Shown here: in pieces, positions 24,811 to 35,494 of the stretch
How positions within the stretch are numbered: position 1 is the stretch's first letter
Layout of the letters: each line of letters starts with the position of its first letter
Assembly: GCF_008364795.1 (NCBI RefSeq)
Contig: NZ_VTTM01000007.1
Span: forward strand, 248,001 to 312,000
DNA length: 64,000 bases
Direction of reading: 5' to 3'
Source: Azospirillum oryzae
GTDB lineage: Bacteria > Pseudomonadota > Alphaproteobacteria > Azospirillales > Azospirillaceae
Translations under genes and position numbers: made by a program
The notes under the pieces: model-generated
The model's database searches: none
The model's input: the letters and a program-made list of their open reading frames with translations, nothing else
Told to the model about the DNA's origin: nothing

Positions 24811-26394
24811 TTAATCATCCAAATCATCAGCAGTTTCATCACGAGGCGTAAGTGTCAGTGCGCGAGCTAGTGCTCGAGCTTCTCCGCCGAGCTGTTGGTC
24901 AAAGTGATTTAATACGTCCTCATATGAACGACCTTTTATTGAATCTCTGATAGTACGGTAGAATCCAGTCTGAACAACTTCAAGTCCAAACACTTGATGG
25001 GTGAGAACACCAACATTTTCTCCAAACGTCTCATGCAATGGCCTGTCCACTCGACTGGACAGACCAGAGCGGCTAAGAAGCCAGACGCATGATTTTGGAA
25101 CCTCTTGCAGAACAACAGGTGAGTGTGTAGCAATGATTGCAACGCCATTGCGATTAATCAATAGATCTGTGAGCGCTCTGATGAAAGCTGATAACAGTGG
25201 AGGATGAAGATGCCCTTCGGGTTCATCAATGAGTACCAATGATTGTTCTTCAACTAGCTCAACAAGTTTAGTAATAATTAGCAAGACTATACTATGCCCA
25301 GAGCTTAGATTTCGGAACAAGCGGCGAGCGCGATCCTCCCATTCTTCTGAATCATCATCAGCTATTGCAGTAATATTGGCTTCTTTGAACAATGGGTCGA
25401 CTTCTAGAGTGCGTAATGCCTTAGTCCATCGCTCACGGCGAGCACCAGTTCTACACGCTATGATCCCAGTTACGAAATCTTCGGCAAGTTTTCGTTGAGT
25501 CTTGATGGTCAGTGGCTCTAAATTTGCGATAGAACTGGAAGTCGAAGAAATCTCTTCGGCCGATTCCTGGATTAGTCCCACATAAGCATATCGAACCTCA
25601 AGCTGAGTCTGTGGTTTTACCAGGGGGCCGTACTTGTCGAATGGACTAAAGGAAACCGTGACCAAGCCGGCAAAGCCGTGCCCTTTTTGGTTAATATTGC
25701 TGGACGCTGTCTTATGGGATCCCAAAATACCTGCAGATGTGCCATTTGGTGCTTTGAGATCAAGAAAAGATCGCGCGAGCAGATCAAAACAGCGAGATTT
25801 ACCGACGCCATTACGCCCGATTACAACATGTACATTGGTTGGCGGCTGTGATTTGGGCGAAACTTGGAATTCAAATGTCGGAGGAGAATCAATCGCGCGT
25901 GGGTCACTAGGTAATTCAAAGGAGAAGTCAAAAGCTGTCAACGCCGAATCGCCTTCAGCCAACTGATGGAAGCGGTTGCGAACACGCTGTGGGTCAATAC
26001 TACGGAGCAAAGATCGATACAGAACTTCTTCCCCTTGGTACCGATCTAACAAGACCGGATATTTTGCGCAATCATTCAAAGATTTTAGGAACCAGTCTCG
26101 ATACTCGTGTCCCAAGTTATTAAGTGTTTCATAATAATTTTCTGACTGTCCGAGGGAGAACCAGCCGTCGGTCAACTCGGGAAATTTCTCAGGTAGTTGT
26201 GTGATAGCATTTTCTTTCGTCATGCCGACGCAAGCGATTTTGACATGGCCAATGTCAAAGCGGGAGCCATCTTTTGCAACTACTACTGCATAGAATTGGG
26301 TAACCCAAGTAAACCAATCGTTCCAATTATCCTTGATCAGCAATACCTCATCACCTGAACTGGCAATCGAGGAGCTATCAACCACTCTAAACAT
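24811..26394 (-). CDS. AAA/ABC-type ATPase, PtuA-like defence protein
   Basis: A 527-residue SMC/ABC-type ATPase. The N-terminal 185 residues form a domain (DNWNDWFTWVTQFYAVVV, FDIGHVKIACVGM, FSLGQSENYYETLNNLG) seen in ATPases paired with HNH or other effectors. The ATPase domain shows Walker A GRNGVGKS at 193-200, signature-like LSSGH at 363-367, Walker B LVLIDEPEGHLHP at 386-398 and the His switch ATHSP at 422-426. The GHLHP motif resembles OLD/AAA_15/AAA_21 proteins. The start has AGAGGG eight bases upstream. It is the first gene of an isolated two-gene operon with the HNH nuclease. A Septu-like anti-phage role is inferred and not proven. Confidence 0.8.
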   Translation of the reverse strand: MFRVVDSSSIASSGDEVLLIKDNWNDWFTWVTQFYAVVVAKDGSRFDIGHVKIACVGMTKENAITQLPEKFPELTDGWFSLGQSENYYETLNNLGHEYRDWFLKSLNDCAKYPVLLDRYQGEEVLYRSLLRSIDPQRVRNRFHQLAEGDSALTAFDFSFELPSDPRAIDSPPTFEFQVSPKSQPPTNVHVVIGRNGVGKSRCFDLLARSFLDLKAPNGTSAGILGSHKTASSNINQKGHGFAGLVTVSFSPFDKYGPLVKPQTQLEVRYAYVGLIQESAEEISSTSSSIANLEPLTIKTQRKLAEDFVTGIIACRTGARRERWTKALRTLEVDPLFKEANITAIADDDSEEWEDRARRLFRNLSSGHSIVLLIITKLVELVEEQSLVLIDEPEGHLHPPLLSAFIRALTDLLINRNGVAIIATHSPVVLQEVPKSCVWLLSRSGLSSRVDRPLHETFGENVGVLTHQVFGLEVVQTGFYRTIRDSIKGRSYEDVLNHFDQQLGGEARALARALTLTPRDETADDLDD

Positions 26395-26641
26395 TAGGAA
26401 CCCTCTTTAGTTGAAAAATGCTGTATAATAAACAATTCACGATGGTGTGCCTGAGCTACAATATAATATTTTCGTCGACCCCGCTCCATTTTTTTCCCTT
26501 GAAATAGACACTTCTTATGTCTTGTACCTTGGATGTGGCCATGTTCGCTTCGTGTAAGAACCAGCCGCCTCCTTCGGGCCCAACTTCCACTTTTCCCAAA
26601 ATCTCCCCACAACAGGACCAAATTCCCATACCCTCTCCGCA

Positions 26642-27421
26642 ATGCCCACCCATTCGCGGAGCCGCCCCATGCCCCTCGACAGCCGCAGCTTCACCGACGA
26701 CCGTTTCCCCCGCTGGGCCGAAGAGCCGCCGGTGCCCGCCGAAGGCTCGCTGGTTCCTGGGTCGCAGTTCCACGACGAGCAATGGATCATGGCCGCCGGC
26801 ATGCTGGCGCGCGGCAGCAGCTTCCTCCATGTCTCCCGCGCCATGGGCTGCAGCCGCACCACGCTCTGGCGCGCCTATTACGGATCGCAGGATTTCCGTC
26901 ACAGGGTGTGGTGGGAACGGCAGGCGTTGAACCGCGAGGCCGAGCTGCGCCTGTCCTCGATCCGCATGCTGGTCGCCGAGCAGATCGAGCGGCTGGTCTC
27001 CGCCGGCGATCCGTCAACCGTGCGCTGGCTGGCCGAGCGGCTGGGGCTGTTCGCCGGTCTCGACCTCCCGGCGCCCCGGCGGCAGGCCGCGCGCTCCGAC
27101 GACCGGCCCGACCAGCCGCCCGCCCCCAAACCGGCCGATCCCAAGCCGCCCGCCCCCAAGCCGGAGGCTCCCCCCGCCGTCGCCGTCCCCGACCCCGACG
27201 ATGATCTCCCCGCCGACCACCCCGGCACCCTGCGCGAGCGCATCCCGCCCAACCCCGAGAGGGTCGCCGCGATCCTGGCCCGGCCGGAGGCGGCGGGGCC
27301 GACGGGGCTCTATCCCTGGGCCGTCAACCCCGGCGATCTCACCCCCGACGCTCCTTCTCCCGGCCTCACCCCCGGCCCGGTCGGCCGCCGCGCCGCCGGT
27401 CCCGTCTCCCATCGCCGGTAG
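26642..27421 (+). CDS. HTH protein resembling a terminase small subunit / DNA-binding protein
   Basis: 259 residues, with an alternative in-frame ATG at 26669. The N-terminal half carries a probable helix-turn-helix (WIMAAGMLARGSSFLHVSRA, MGCSRTTLWRAYYG, then SQDFRHRVWWERQAL). It continues with EQIERLVSAGDPSTVRWLAE, reminiscent of small terminase or phage DNA-binding proteins. The C-terminal 120 residues are Pro/Ala/Asp-rich and low-complexity (repeated PKPADPKPPAPKP). It sits at the right edge of the AT-rich island but itself has the high-GC codon use of the host. The role is unknown. No other phage gene is nearby. Confidence 0.55.
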   Translation: MPTHSRSRPMPLDSRSFTDDRFPRWAEEPPVPAEGSLVPGSQFHDEQWIMAAGMLARGSSFLHVSRAMGCSRTTLWRAYYGSQDFRHRVWWERQALNREAELRLSSIRMLVAEQIERLVSAGDPSTVRWLAERLGLFAGLDLPAPRRQAARSDDRPDQPPAPKPADPKPPAPKPEAPPAVAVPDPDDDLPADHPGTLRERIPPNPERVAAILARPEAAGPTGLYPWAVNPGDLTPDAPSPGLTPGPVGRRAAGPVSHRR

Positions 27422-27563
27422 GGGTTCGCCGGCCGATGGAACATCCGCCCGATCCTGTTCCACGCTGTTCCATCCCGCCGCCGGCAAGGCCCCAATCGCG
27501 GGGTTGATCGCGCCGCCGTTCTGTCCGACCCTGCGGGTCCGTTGGAACACTGAGGATCACGCG

Positions 27564-28448
27564 ATGACCGCCTTCACCTGCGTGCTCGACGCCCGTGCCA
27601 AACTGGGGGAGGGGCCGGTCTGGTCGGTGGACGAACAGGCGCTCTATTGGGTCGACATCAAGGGCCGGGCGCTGAACCGCTTCGATTCCGCCACCGGCAC
27701 CAATCGTGCGATGGCCCTGCCGGAGGAGATCGGCTGCGTCGCCCCGCGCAAGGGCGGCGGCTTCATCGTCGGCCTGCGCTCCGGCCTGTGGCAGCTGGAC
27801 GGGGAGGGCGGGTTGGTCGCCTGTCTCGCCGCCAATCCAGAGGACCAGGGCGCCAGCCGCTTCAACGACGGCAAGACCGATCCCGCCGGCCGTTATCTCG
27901 CCGGCACGCTGGACGAGCCGAAGGCCGGCGGCAAGGCGCATCTCTACCGCTATGACCGGCGCGGGCTGGCGGTTCTGGCCGGCGGGCTGCTGACCTCCAA
28001 CGGCCTCGCCTTCAGCCCGGACGGGCGGACCCTGTACCACGCCGACACGCCGACCTTCACCGTGTGGCGCTACCGCTACGACCCGGCCACCGGCGATATC
28101 TCCGACGGCGAGGTCTTCTTCCGGCTGGAGCCGAAGGACGGCGACCGCGGTCGGCCGGACGGCGCGGCGGTGGATGCGGAGGGCTGCTATTGGACGGCGC
28201 TCTATGAGGGCGGGCGGGTCGCGCGCTTCTCCCCCGATGGCCGCCTGCTGTCGGAACACCCGCTGCCGGCGCGCTGCCCGACCATGGTCGCTTTCGGCGG
28301 TCCCGAGCTGCGCACGCTCTACGTCACCACCGCCAGCGCCGGCCGCCCGGCCGAGGAGTTGGAGCGCTTCCCGCAATCCGGCGGCCTGTTCGCCATGGCG
28401 GTGGAGGTGCCGGGCCTGCCGGTGCCGCCCTTCGACCCGGCGGCTTGA
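27564..28448 (+). CDS. SMP-30/gluconolactonase family protein
   Basis: A 294-residue six-bladed beta-propeller lactonase. Diagnostic motifs are LGEGPVWSVDEQALYWVDIK (metal-ligand Glu near residue 14), SRFNDGKTDPAGRYLAGTLD with the FNDGK ligand region, LLTSNGLAFSPDGRTLYHAD with the active-site Asn, and RPDGAAVDAEGCYWTALYEG with the acid Asp. It hydrolyses sugar lactones such as gluconolactone or arabinonolactone in the cytoplasm. No sugar dehydrogenase is adjacent. The LysR gene begins 19 bases after its stop, so the two may share a transcript. ATG 27564 was chosen by family alignment; the open frame reaches further upstream. Confidence 0.9.
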   Translation: MTAFTCVLDARAKLGEGPVWSVDEQALYWVDIKGRALNRFDSATGTNRAMALPEEIGCVAPRKGGGFIVGLRSGLWQLDGEGGLVACLAANPEDQGASRFNDGKTDPAGRYLAGTLDEPKAGGKAHLYRYDRRGLAVLAGGLLTSNGLAFSPDGRTLYHADTPTFTVWRYRYDPATGDISDGEVFFRLEPKDGDRGRPDGAAVDAEGCYWTALYEGGRVARFSPDGRLLSEHPLPARCPTMVAFGGPELRTLYVTTASAGRPAEELERFPQSGGLFAMAVEVPGLPVPPFDPAA

Positions 28449-28467
28449 GAGGGGAGGGCGGCCGGCG

Positions 28468-29418
28468 ATGTTCCGCAAGTTTGTCTATCTGCTGGCGCTG
28501 TCCCGCGAAAAGCATTTCGGCCGCGCGGCGGAGAGCTGCCACGTCTCGCAGCCCACCCTCTCCAACGCCATCCGCCAGCTGGAGGAGGAGCTTCAGGTCC
28601 CCATCGTCGAGCGCGGCCAGAAGTTCGAAGGCTTCACGCCGGAGGGGATGAAGGTGCTGGAATATGCCCGCCGGATCGTCGGCGAGCGCGACAACCTGCG
28701 GCACGAGCTGCTGGCCCTGGCCCAGGGCGTCACCGGCCATCTGCGGGTGGGCGCCATCCCGACGGCTCTGCCGGTGGTGCCGCATGTGCTGACGCCCTTC
28801 ACCACGCGCTTCCCGCACATCCGCTCCAGCGTCGTGTCGCTCAGTTCGCGCGAGATCCAGCGCGGGCTGGACGAATTCGAACTCGACGCCGCCATCACCT
28901 ATCTCGACAACGAACCGCTGAACAACGTCCGCACCCTGCCGCTCTACACCGAGCGCTATCACCTGCTGGCCCGGCGCGATGAATTGCCGGAGGAGCTGGT
29001 CGCCCAGGGCGCGGTCGCCTGGGAGAAGGCCGCCGACCTGCGGCTCTGCCTGCTGACCCCCGACATGCAGAACCGCCGAATCGCCGACACCGCCTTCCGC
29101 ATGACCGGGCGGACGGTGCAGGCGGCGATGGAGACCAACTCCATCGTTACCCTCTACACCATCGTCCGCGCCGGCACCTGCGCCAGCATCGTCCCCGGCC
29201 AGCTGCTGACCTTCGTTCCGCCGCATCCGGACATCGTCGCCCTGCCGCTGGTCGACCCGGAGCTGAGCCACGTCGTCGGCCTCGCCTACGCCGACCGCGA
29301 CCCGCCGCCGCCGCTGGCCAGGGCACTGGCGGTGGCGGCATCCGATGCCGACATCGCCCAGCGGGTGGCGATCAGCATCGCCGAGGCGATGATTCCCTGG
29401 CGGGTGGCGATCCGCTGA
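28468..29418 (+). CDS. fdsR: LysR-family regulator, probably of the formate dehydrogenase operon
   Basis: A 316-residue LysR-type transcriptional regulator. The N-terminal winged HTH has HFGRAAESCHVSQPTLSNAI (about 18-37) then RQLEEELQVPIVERGQ. The C-terminal effector domain begins near residue 90. It lies immediately upstream of fdsG on the same strand, as LysR-type FdsR does in other fds operons, and a perfect dyad fits a LysR site in the gap. The gene symbol rests on this context only. The upstream lactonase gene could also be under its control. Confidence 0.75.
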   Translation: MFRKFVYLLALSREKHFGRAAESCHVSQPTLSNAIRQLEEELQVPIVERGQKFEGFTPEGMKVLEYARRIVGERDNLRHELLALAQGVTGHLRVGAIPTALPVVPHVLTPFTTRFPHIRSSVVSLSSREIQRGLDEFELDAAITYLDNEPLNNVRTLPLYTERYHLLARRDELPEELVAQGAVAWEKAADLRLCLLTPDMQNRRIADTAFRMTGRTVQAAMETNSIVTLYTIVRAGTCASIVPGQLLTFVPPHPDIVALPLVDPELSHVVGLAYADRDPPPPLARALAVAASDADIAQRVAISIAEAMIPWRVAIR

Positions 29419-29429
29419 CGGGCCGTTCT

Positions 29430-29448
29430 TGATAGCAAAAAGCTATCA
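29430..29448. promoter_or_regulatory. Perfect dyad, candidate LysR operator upstream of fdsG
   Basis: TGATAGC-AAAAA-GCTATCA, which contains ATAG-N7-CTAT, the geometry of LysR boxes. It lies 11 bases after the regulator stop and about 150 bp before fdsG. There is no T-run, so it is unlikely to be a terminator. Confidence 0.55.
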
Positions 29449-29600
29449 GCCCATCGGAAAATACAATTTGCTGGCATACCGTATCCTCCGCCACTCTGAC
29501 GGTGCCGGGCGCTGAGAGACGCCTGGAAAAAGCCAACAGAGCCAAGCCAGAACGACGCCGACCTCAAGAGCGGCGCGGACGATCGCAAGGAGGGACACCC

Positions 29601-30139
29601 GTGAACGCTTGCCATCCGTGGAGCGCTGAGCGCGCCATGACGATTGTCGAAGACAATCGGCATCTGCGCGGCGCCCTGCTGCCGATCCTTCACGCCCTGC
29701 AGGAAGAGTTCGGCTATATCGACGAACAGGCCATCCCCCTTCTGGCGACGGAGCTGAACCTCTCGCGCGCCGACGTGCATGGCGTCGTCTCCTTCTATCA
29801 CGAATTCCGCCGCGAAAAGCCCGGCCGCCACATCATCAAGGTCTGCCGGGCCGAGGCCTGCCAGTCGATGGGCGCCAACGCGCTGGTCGACCACATCAAG
29901 AAGCGCCTGCAGGTCGATTTCCACGGCACCACCGCCGACGGCGCCTTCACGCTGGAACCGGTCTTCTGCCTCGGCAATTGCGCCCTCTCCCCCGCCGTCA
30001 TGATCGACGAGAACCTGCACGGCCGGGTCTCGCCGGACCGCTTCGACGAGCTGGCGGCCGAGACGCGGGCCAACCCGACCGCCCACAACCAGATTCCCCG
30101 CGCCCTCAGCCACAAGGACAGCCATAAGGGTCACGCGCA

Positions 30140-30143
<4 letters not shown>
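29601..30143 (+). CDS. fdsG: NAD-dependent formate dehydrogenase gamma subunit
   Basis: A 180-residue NuoE-like [2Fe-2S] subunit that passes electrons inside the soluble formate dehydrogenase complex. The thioredoxin-like domain has the cluster cysteines in VCRAEACQS and [18 protein letters not shown] 29601 has AAGGAGGG six bases upstream, a strong site, and was preferred over the ATG at 29502. It is the first gene of fdsGBA-fdhD-fdsD and overlaps fdsB by 4 bp. Confidence 0.93.
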
Positions 30144-31720
<1,577 letters not shown>

Positions 31721-31744
31721 CGAGCGACCCCAGGAGCACCCGAG

Positions 31745-34600
31745 ATGACCCTCATCCACGAGACCGACTACGGCACCCCGGCCCGCGTCTCCGAGACCCT
31801 GGTGACGCTGGAGATCGACGGCCGCGCCATCACGGTCCCCGAAGGCACCTCCGTGATGCGCGCCGCGATGGACGCCGGCATCACCGTGCCGAAGCTCTGC
31901 GCCACCGACAGCCTGGAGCCCTTCGGCTCCTGCCGCCTCTGCGCGGTGGAGATCGAGGGGCGCCGCGGCACCCCGGCCTCCTGCACCACCCCCGTCGCTC
32001 CCGGCATGAAGGTCCACACCCAGACCGACAAGCTGGCGAAGCTGCGCCGCGGCGTGATGGAGCTGTACATCTCCGACCATCCGCTGGACTGCCTGACCTG
32101 CGCCGCCAACGGTGATTGCGAGTTGCAGGACATGGCCGGCGCCGTCGGCCTGCGCAACGTGCGGTACGGTTTCGACGGCGAAAACCACCGCGCCGCCGCG
32201 AAGGACGAAAGCAACCCCTACTTCACCTTCGACGCCTCCAAGTGCATCGTCTGCTCGCGCTGCGTCCGCGCCTGCCAGGAGACCCAGGGCACCTTCGCGC
32301 TGACCATCGACGGACGCGGCTTCGCGTCGTCGGTGTCGCCGGGCGCCAAGGAAAGCTTCATGGACAGCGAGTGCGTGTCCTGCGGCGCCTGCGTCCAGGC
32401 CTGCCCGACCGCGACCCTGACCGAGAAGTCGATCATCGAGCACGGCCAGCCCGAACACAGCGTCATCACCACCTGTGCCTATTGCGGTGTCGGCTGCTCC
32501 TTCAAGGCCGAGCTGCAGGGCACCACGGTGGTCCGCATGACGCCCTGGAAGAACGGCGGCGCCAACGAGGGCCACTCCTGCGTCAAGGGCCGCTTCGCCT
32601 GGGGCTACGCCACCCACAAGGACCGCATCATGAAGCCCATGGTGCGCGAGCGGATCACCGACCCGTGGCGTGAAGTGTCGTGGGAAGAGGCGGTGGCCTA
32701 CGCCGCCGAGCGGCTGAAGGCGGTGCAGGCCAAGCATGGCCGGGGCTCCATCGGCGGCATCACCTCGTCGCGCTGCACCAACGAGGAGGTCTATGTCGTC
32801 CAGAAGATGATCCGGGCCGCCTTCGGCACCAACAACATCGATACCTGCGCCCGCGTCTGCCATTCGCCGACCGGCTACGGCCTGTCGCAGACCTTCGGCA
32901 CCTCGGCCGGCACCCAGGATTTCAAGAGCGTCGACAAGTCCGACGTCATCCTGGTCATCGGCGCCAACCCTACCGACGGCCATCCGGTGTTCGGTTCGCG
33001 CATGAAGAAGCGGCTGCGCGCCGGGGCCAAGCTGATCGTCATCGATCCGCGCCGCATCGATCTGGTGCGCAGCCCGCACGTCCAGGCCGAGTACCATCTG
33101 CAGCTCCAGCCCGGCACCAACGTCGCCGTGGTGAATGCCATCGCCCACACCATCGTCACCGAGGGGCTGGTGAACCGCGCCTTCGTCGAGGAGCGCTGCG
33201 ATCCCAAGGAGTTCGCGAAGTGGGAGGCGTTCATCGCTGAGCACCGCAACTCGCCGGAATATCTGGAATCGCGCACCGGCGTTCCGGCCGATCAGGTCCG
33301 CGCCGCCGCCCGCCTCTACGCCACCGGCGGCAACGCCGCGATCTACTACGGCCTGGGCGTGACCGAGCACAGCCAGGGCTCCAGCACGGTGATGGCAATC
33401 GCCAACCTCGCGATGGCGACCGGCAACATCGGCCGCGAGGGCGTCGGCGTGAACCCGCTGCGCGGCCAGAACAACGTGCAGGGCTCCTGCGACATGGGCT
33501 CCTTCCCGCACGAGCTGCCGGGCTACCGCCACGTCTCGGACGACGCCGTCCGCCAGGAGTTCGAGGCGGCCTGGGGCGTCACGCTGGATCCGGAGCCCGG
33601 CCTGCGCATTCCCAACATGTTCGACAGCGCGCATGACGGCAGCTTCCGCGGCCTGTTCGTGCAGGGCGAGGACATCGTCCAGTCCGATCCCAACACCACC
33701 CACGTCACCTCGGCACTGGAAGCCCTGGACATCGTCATCGTCCAGGACCTGTTCCTGAACGAGACGGCGGCCTTCGCCCACGTCTTCTTCCCCGGCACCT
33801 CCTTCCTGGAGAAGGACGGCACCTTCACCAACGCCGAGCGCCGCATCAACCGCGTCCGCAAGGCGATGCCGTCCAAGGTCGGCAAGGACGAGCATTGGGT
33901 CGCCTGCGCGCTGGCGACGGCGATGGGCTACCCGATGCATTACGAGACCACGTCGGAGATCATGGACGAGATCGCCCGGCTGACCCCGACCTTCCGCGGC
34001 GTCAGCTTCGAGAAGCTCGACCGCGTCGGCAGCGTCCAGTGGCCCTGCACCGGCTTCGAGGACGACGACACCGGCATGGCGATCATGCACGAGGAGAGTT
34101 TCGCCCGCGGTCTCGGCCGCTTCGTGATCACCGAATATGTGCCGACCGACGAGCGGACGACGCGGATGTATCCGCTGGTGCTGACCACCGGCCGCATCCT
34201 CGCCCACTACAATGTCGGCGCCCAGACCCGCCGCACCGCCAATGTGGCCTGGCATCCGGAGGACGTGCTGGAGATCAACGCGGTGGATGCCGAGATCCGC
34301 GGCGTCAAGGACGGCGACATGGTGTCGCTCGCCAGCCGCATGGGGGCCACGACGCTGCGCGCCGTCATCTCCGACCGCATGCCGGCCGGCGTCGTCTACA
34401 CCACCTTCCACCACCCGGTGACCGGGGCCAACGTCATCACCACCGAGAATTCGGACTGGGCGACCAACTGCCCCGAATACAAGGTGACGGCGGTGCAGGT
34501 CGCCCGCAGCAACCAGCCGTCGGACTGGCAGGTCGACTACGCGAAGAACGACGTCGAGCGCAAGCGCATCGCCGCCGCCAACGTCATCGCCGCCGAGTAA
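31745..34600 (+). CDS. fdsA: NAD-dependent formate dehydrogenase alpha (catalytic) subunit
   Basis: A 951-residue molybdopterin-guanine-dinucleotide enzyme oxidising formate to CO2. The N-terminal NuoG-like part has a [2Fe-2S] ferredoxin domain (CRLCAVEI), a His/Cys cluster (HPLDCLTCAANGDCELQ) and two [4Fe-4S] clusters (CIVCSRCVRAC, CVSCGACVQACP). The FdhF-like part begins with CAYCGVGCSFKAEL. The active-site residue is cysteine rather than selenocysteine, in TCARVCHSPTGYGLSQTFG. The C-terminal cofactor-binding domain has LTTGRILAHYN. Length and domain order match soluble FdsA of Cupriavidus and Rhodobacter. Confidence 0.95.
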   Translation: MTLIHETDYGTPARVSETLVTLEIDGRAITVPEGTSVMRAAMDAGITVPKLCATDSLEPFGSCRLCAVEIEGRRGTPASCTTPVAPGMKVHTQTDKLAKLRRGVMELYISDHPLDCLTCAANGDCELQDMAGAVGLRNVRYGFDGENHRAAAKDESNPYFTFDASKCIVCSRCVRACQETQGTFALTIDGRGFASSVSPGAKESFMDSECVSCGACVQACPTATLTEKSIIEHGQPEHSVITTCAYCGVGCSFKAELQGTTVVRMTPWKNGGANEGHSCVKGRFAWGYATHKDRIMKPMVRERITDPWREVSWEEAVAYAAERLKAVQAKHGRGSIGGITSSRCTNEEVYVVQKMIRAAFGTNNIDTCARVCHSPTGYGLSQTFGTSAGTQDFKSVDKSDVILVIGANPTDGHPVFGSRMKKRLRAGAKLIVIDPRRIDLVRSPHVQAEYHLQLQPGTNVAVVNAIAHTIVTEGLVNRAFVEERCDPKEFAKWEAFIAEHRNSPEYLESRTGVPADQVRAAARLYATGGNAAIYYGLGVTEHSQGSSTVMAIANLAMATGNIGREGVGVNPLRGQNNVQGSCDMGSFPHELPGYRHVSDDAVRQEFEAAWGVTLDPEPGLRIPNMFDSAHDGSFRGLFVQGEDIVQSDPNTTHVTSALEALDIVIVQDLFLNETAAFAHVFFPGTSFLEKDGTFTNAERRINRVRKAMPSKVGKDEHWVACALATAMGYPMHYETTSEIMDEIARLTPTFRGVSFEKLDRVGSVQWPCTGFEDDDTGMAIMHEESFARGLGRFVITEYVPTDERTTRMYPLVLTTGRILAHYNVGAQTRRTANVAWHPEDVLEINAVDAEIRGVKDGDMVSLASRMGATTLRAVISDRMPAGVVYTTFHHPVTGANVITTENSDWATNCPEYKVTAVQVARSNQPSDWQVDYAKNDVERKRIAAANVIAAE

Positions 34601-34635
34601 CGCGCCGCCGAGTAACGGCCTGAGGAGTGGGAAGC

Positions 34636-35463
34636 ATGACCGCGATGCCTTCTGGTTCCATCCGTCCCGACGACAGCCTCATGTGCTCCATCGCCGTCAC
34701 CGGCACCGGCTTTGCCGCCGGTGTCGGGATGGAGGAGGGGGCGGACGTCGAATGGCAGGTGCCGGAGGAAACCGCGGTCGCTTTCGAATACAACGGCCGG
34801 TCCCACGCCGTGATGATGGCGACCCCTGCCGATCTGGAAAACTTCGCGCTGGGCTTCAGCCTTGCCGAGGAGATCGTCGGGACCGCCGCCGATATCGAGA
34901 AAATCGCCGTGCGGGAAACGCCGCTGGGCTTCGTCCTCAACCTGACGGTCGACCCGTTGCGTCTCCTGCGCGGAAGCCTGCGCAGCCGCTCCATGGAGGG
35001 GCGGAGCGGCTGTGGCCTGTGCGGCGTGGACAGTCTTGTCCACGCCGTTCGGGAGCCCCGCAAGATCGAAACCTCGCTGGAGGTGGAGCCGGCCGCCGTG
35101 GCCGCCGCCTTCCGTGCCCTGCCGGACCACCAGCCGATGAACCGGGCCAACCGTTCGGTCCATGCCGCCGCGTGGTGCGCGCCCGACGGCAGCATCCGGC
35201 TGGCCCGCGAGGATGTCGGCCGCCACAACGCGCTCGACAAGCTGATCGGCGCCATCGCCGCTTCGGGTGCCGATCCGGCCGGCGGCTTTGTGGTGATGAC
35301 CAGCCGCTGCAGCTTCGAACTGGTGCAGAAGACCGCCGCGGTGGGCATCCCGCTGCTGGCGACCATCTCGGCGCCGACGGCGCTGGCGCTGGAACTGGCG
35401 CGCAACGCCAACCTGACCCTGGGTGCGCTGTCGCGCCGCGACACCGTCATCCTGTTCCGCTGA
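34636..35463 (+). CDS. fdhD: Formate dehydrogenase accessory sulfurtransferase FdhD
   Basis: A 275-residue protein that transfers sulfur to the molybdenum cofactor of formate dehydrogenase before insertion. The catalytic loop is RSGCGLCGVDSL (CxxC near residue 122). Other hallmarks are LENFALGFSLAEEIV, REDVGRHNALDKLIG and MTSRCSFELVQKTA. ATG 34636 follows GAGGAG by eight bases. It sits between fdsA and fdsD and is called fdsC in some operons. Confidence 0.94.
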   Translation: MTAMPSGSIRPDDSLMCSIAVTGTGFAAGVGMEEGADVEWQVPEETAVAFEYNGRSHAVMMATPADLENFALGFSLAEEIVGTAADIEKIAVRETPLGFVLNLTVDPLRLLRGSLRSRSMEGRSGCGLCGVDSLVHAVREPRKIETSLEVEPAAVAAAFRALPDHQPMNRANRSVHAAAWCAPDGSIRLAREDVGRHNALDKLIGAIAASGADPAGGFVVMTSRCSFELVQKTAAVGIPLLATISAPTALALELARNANLTLGALSRRDTVILFR

Positions 35464-35494
35464 ACCCAACATCGTTTCGCCAATGGAGACACCG

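Noticed and set aside
23640..26600. Attachment-site direct repeats flanking the AT-rich island
   Set aside because: No tRNA gene, integrase or matching direct repeats of convincing length were seen at the two edges.
29495..29560. TPP- or Moco-riboswitch-like leader before fdsG (CTGAGAG segment)
   Set aside because: Only a short CTGAGA match. The rest of the conserved core of either riboswitch could not be found by eye.
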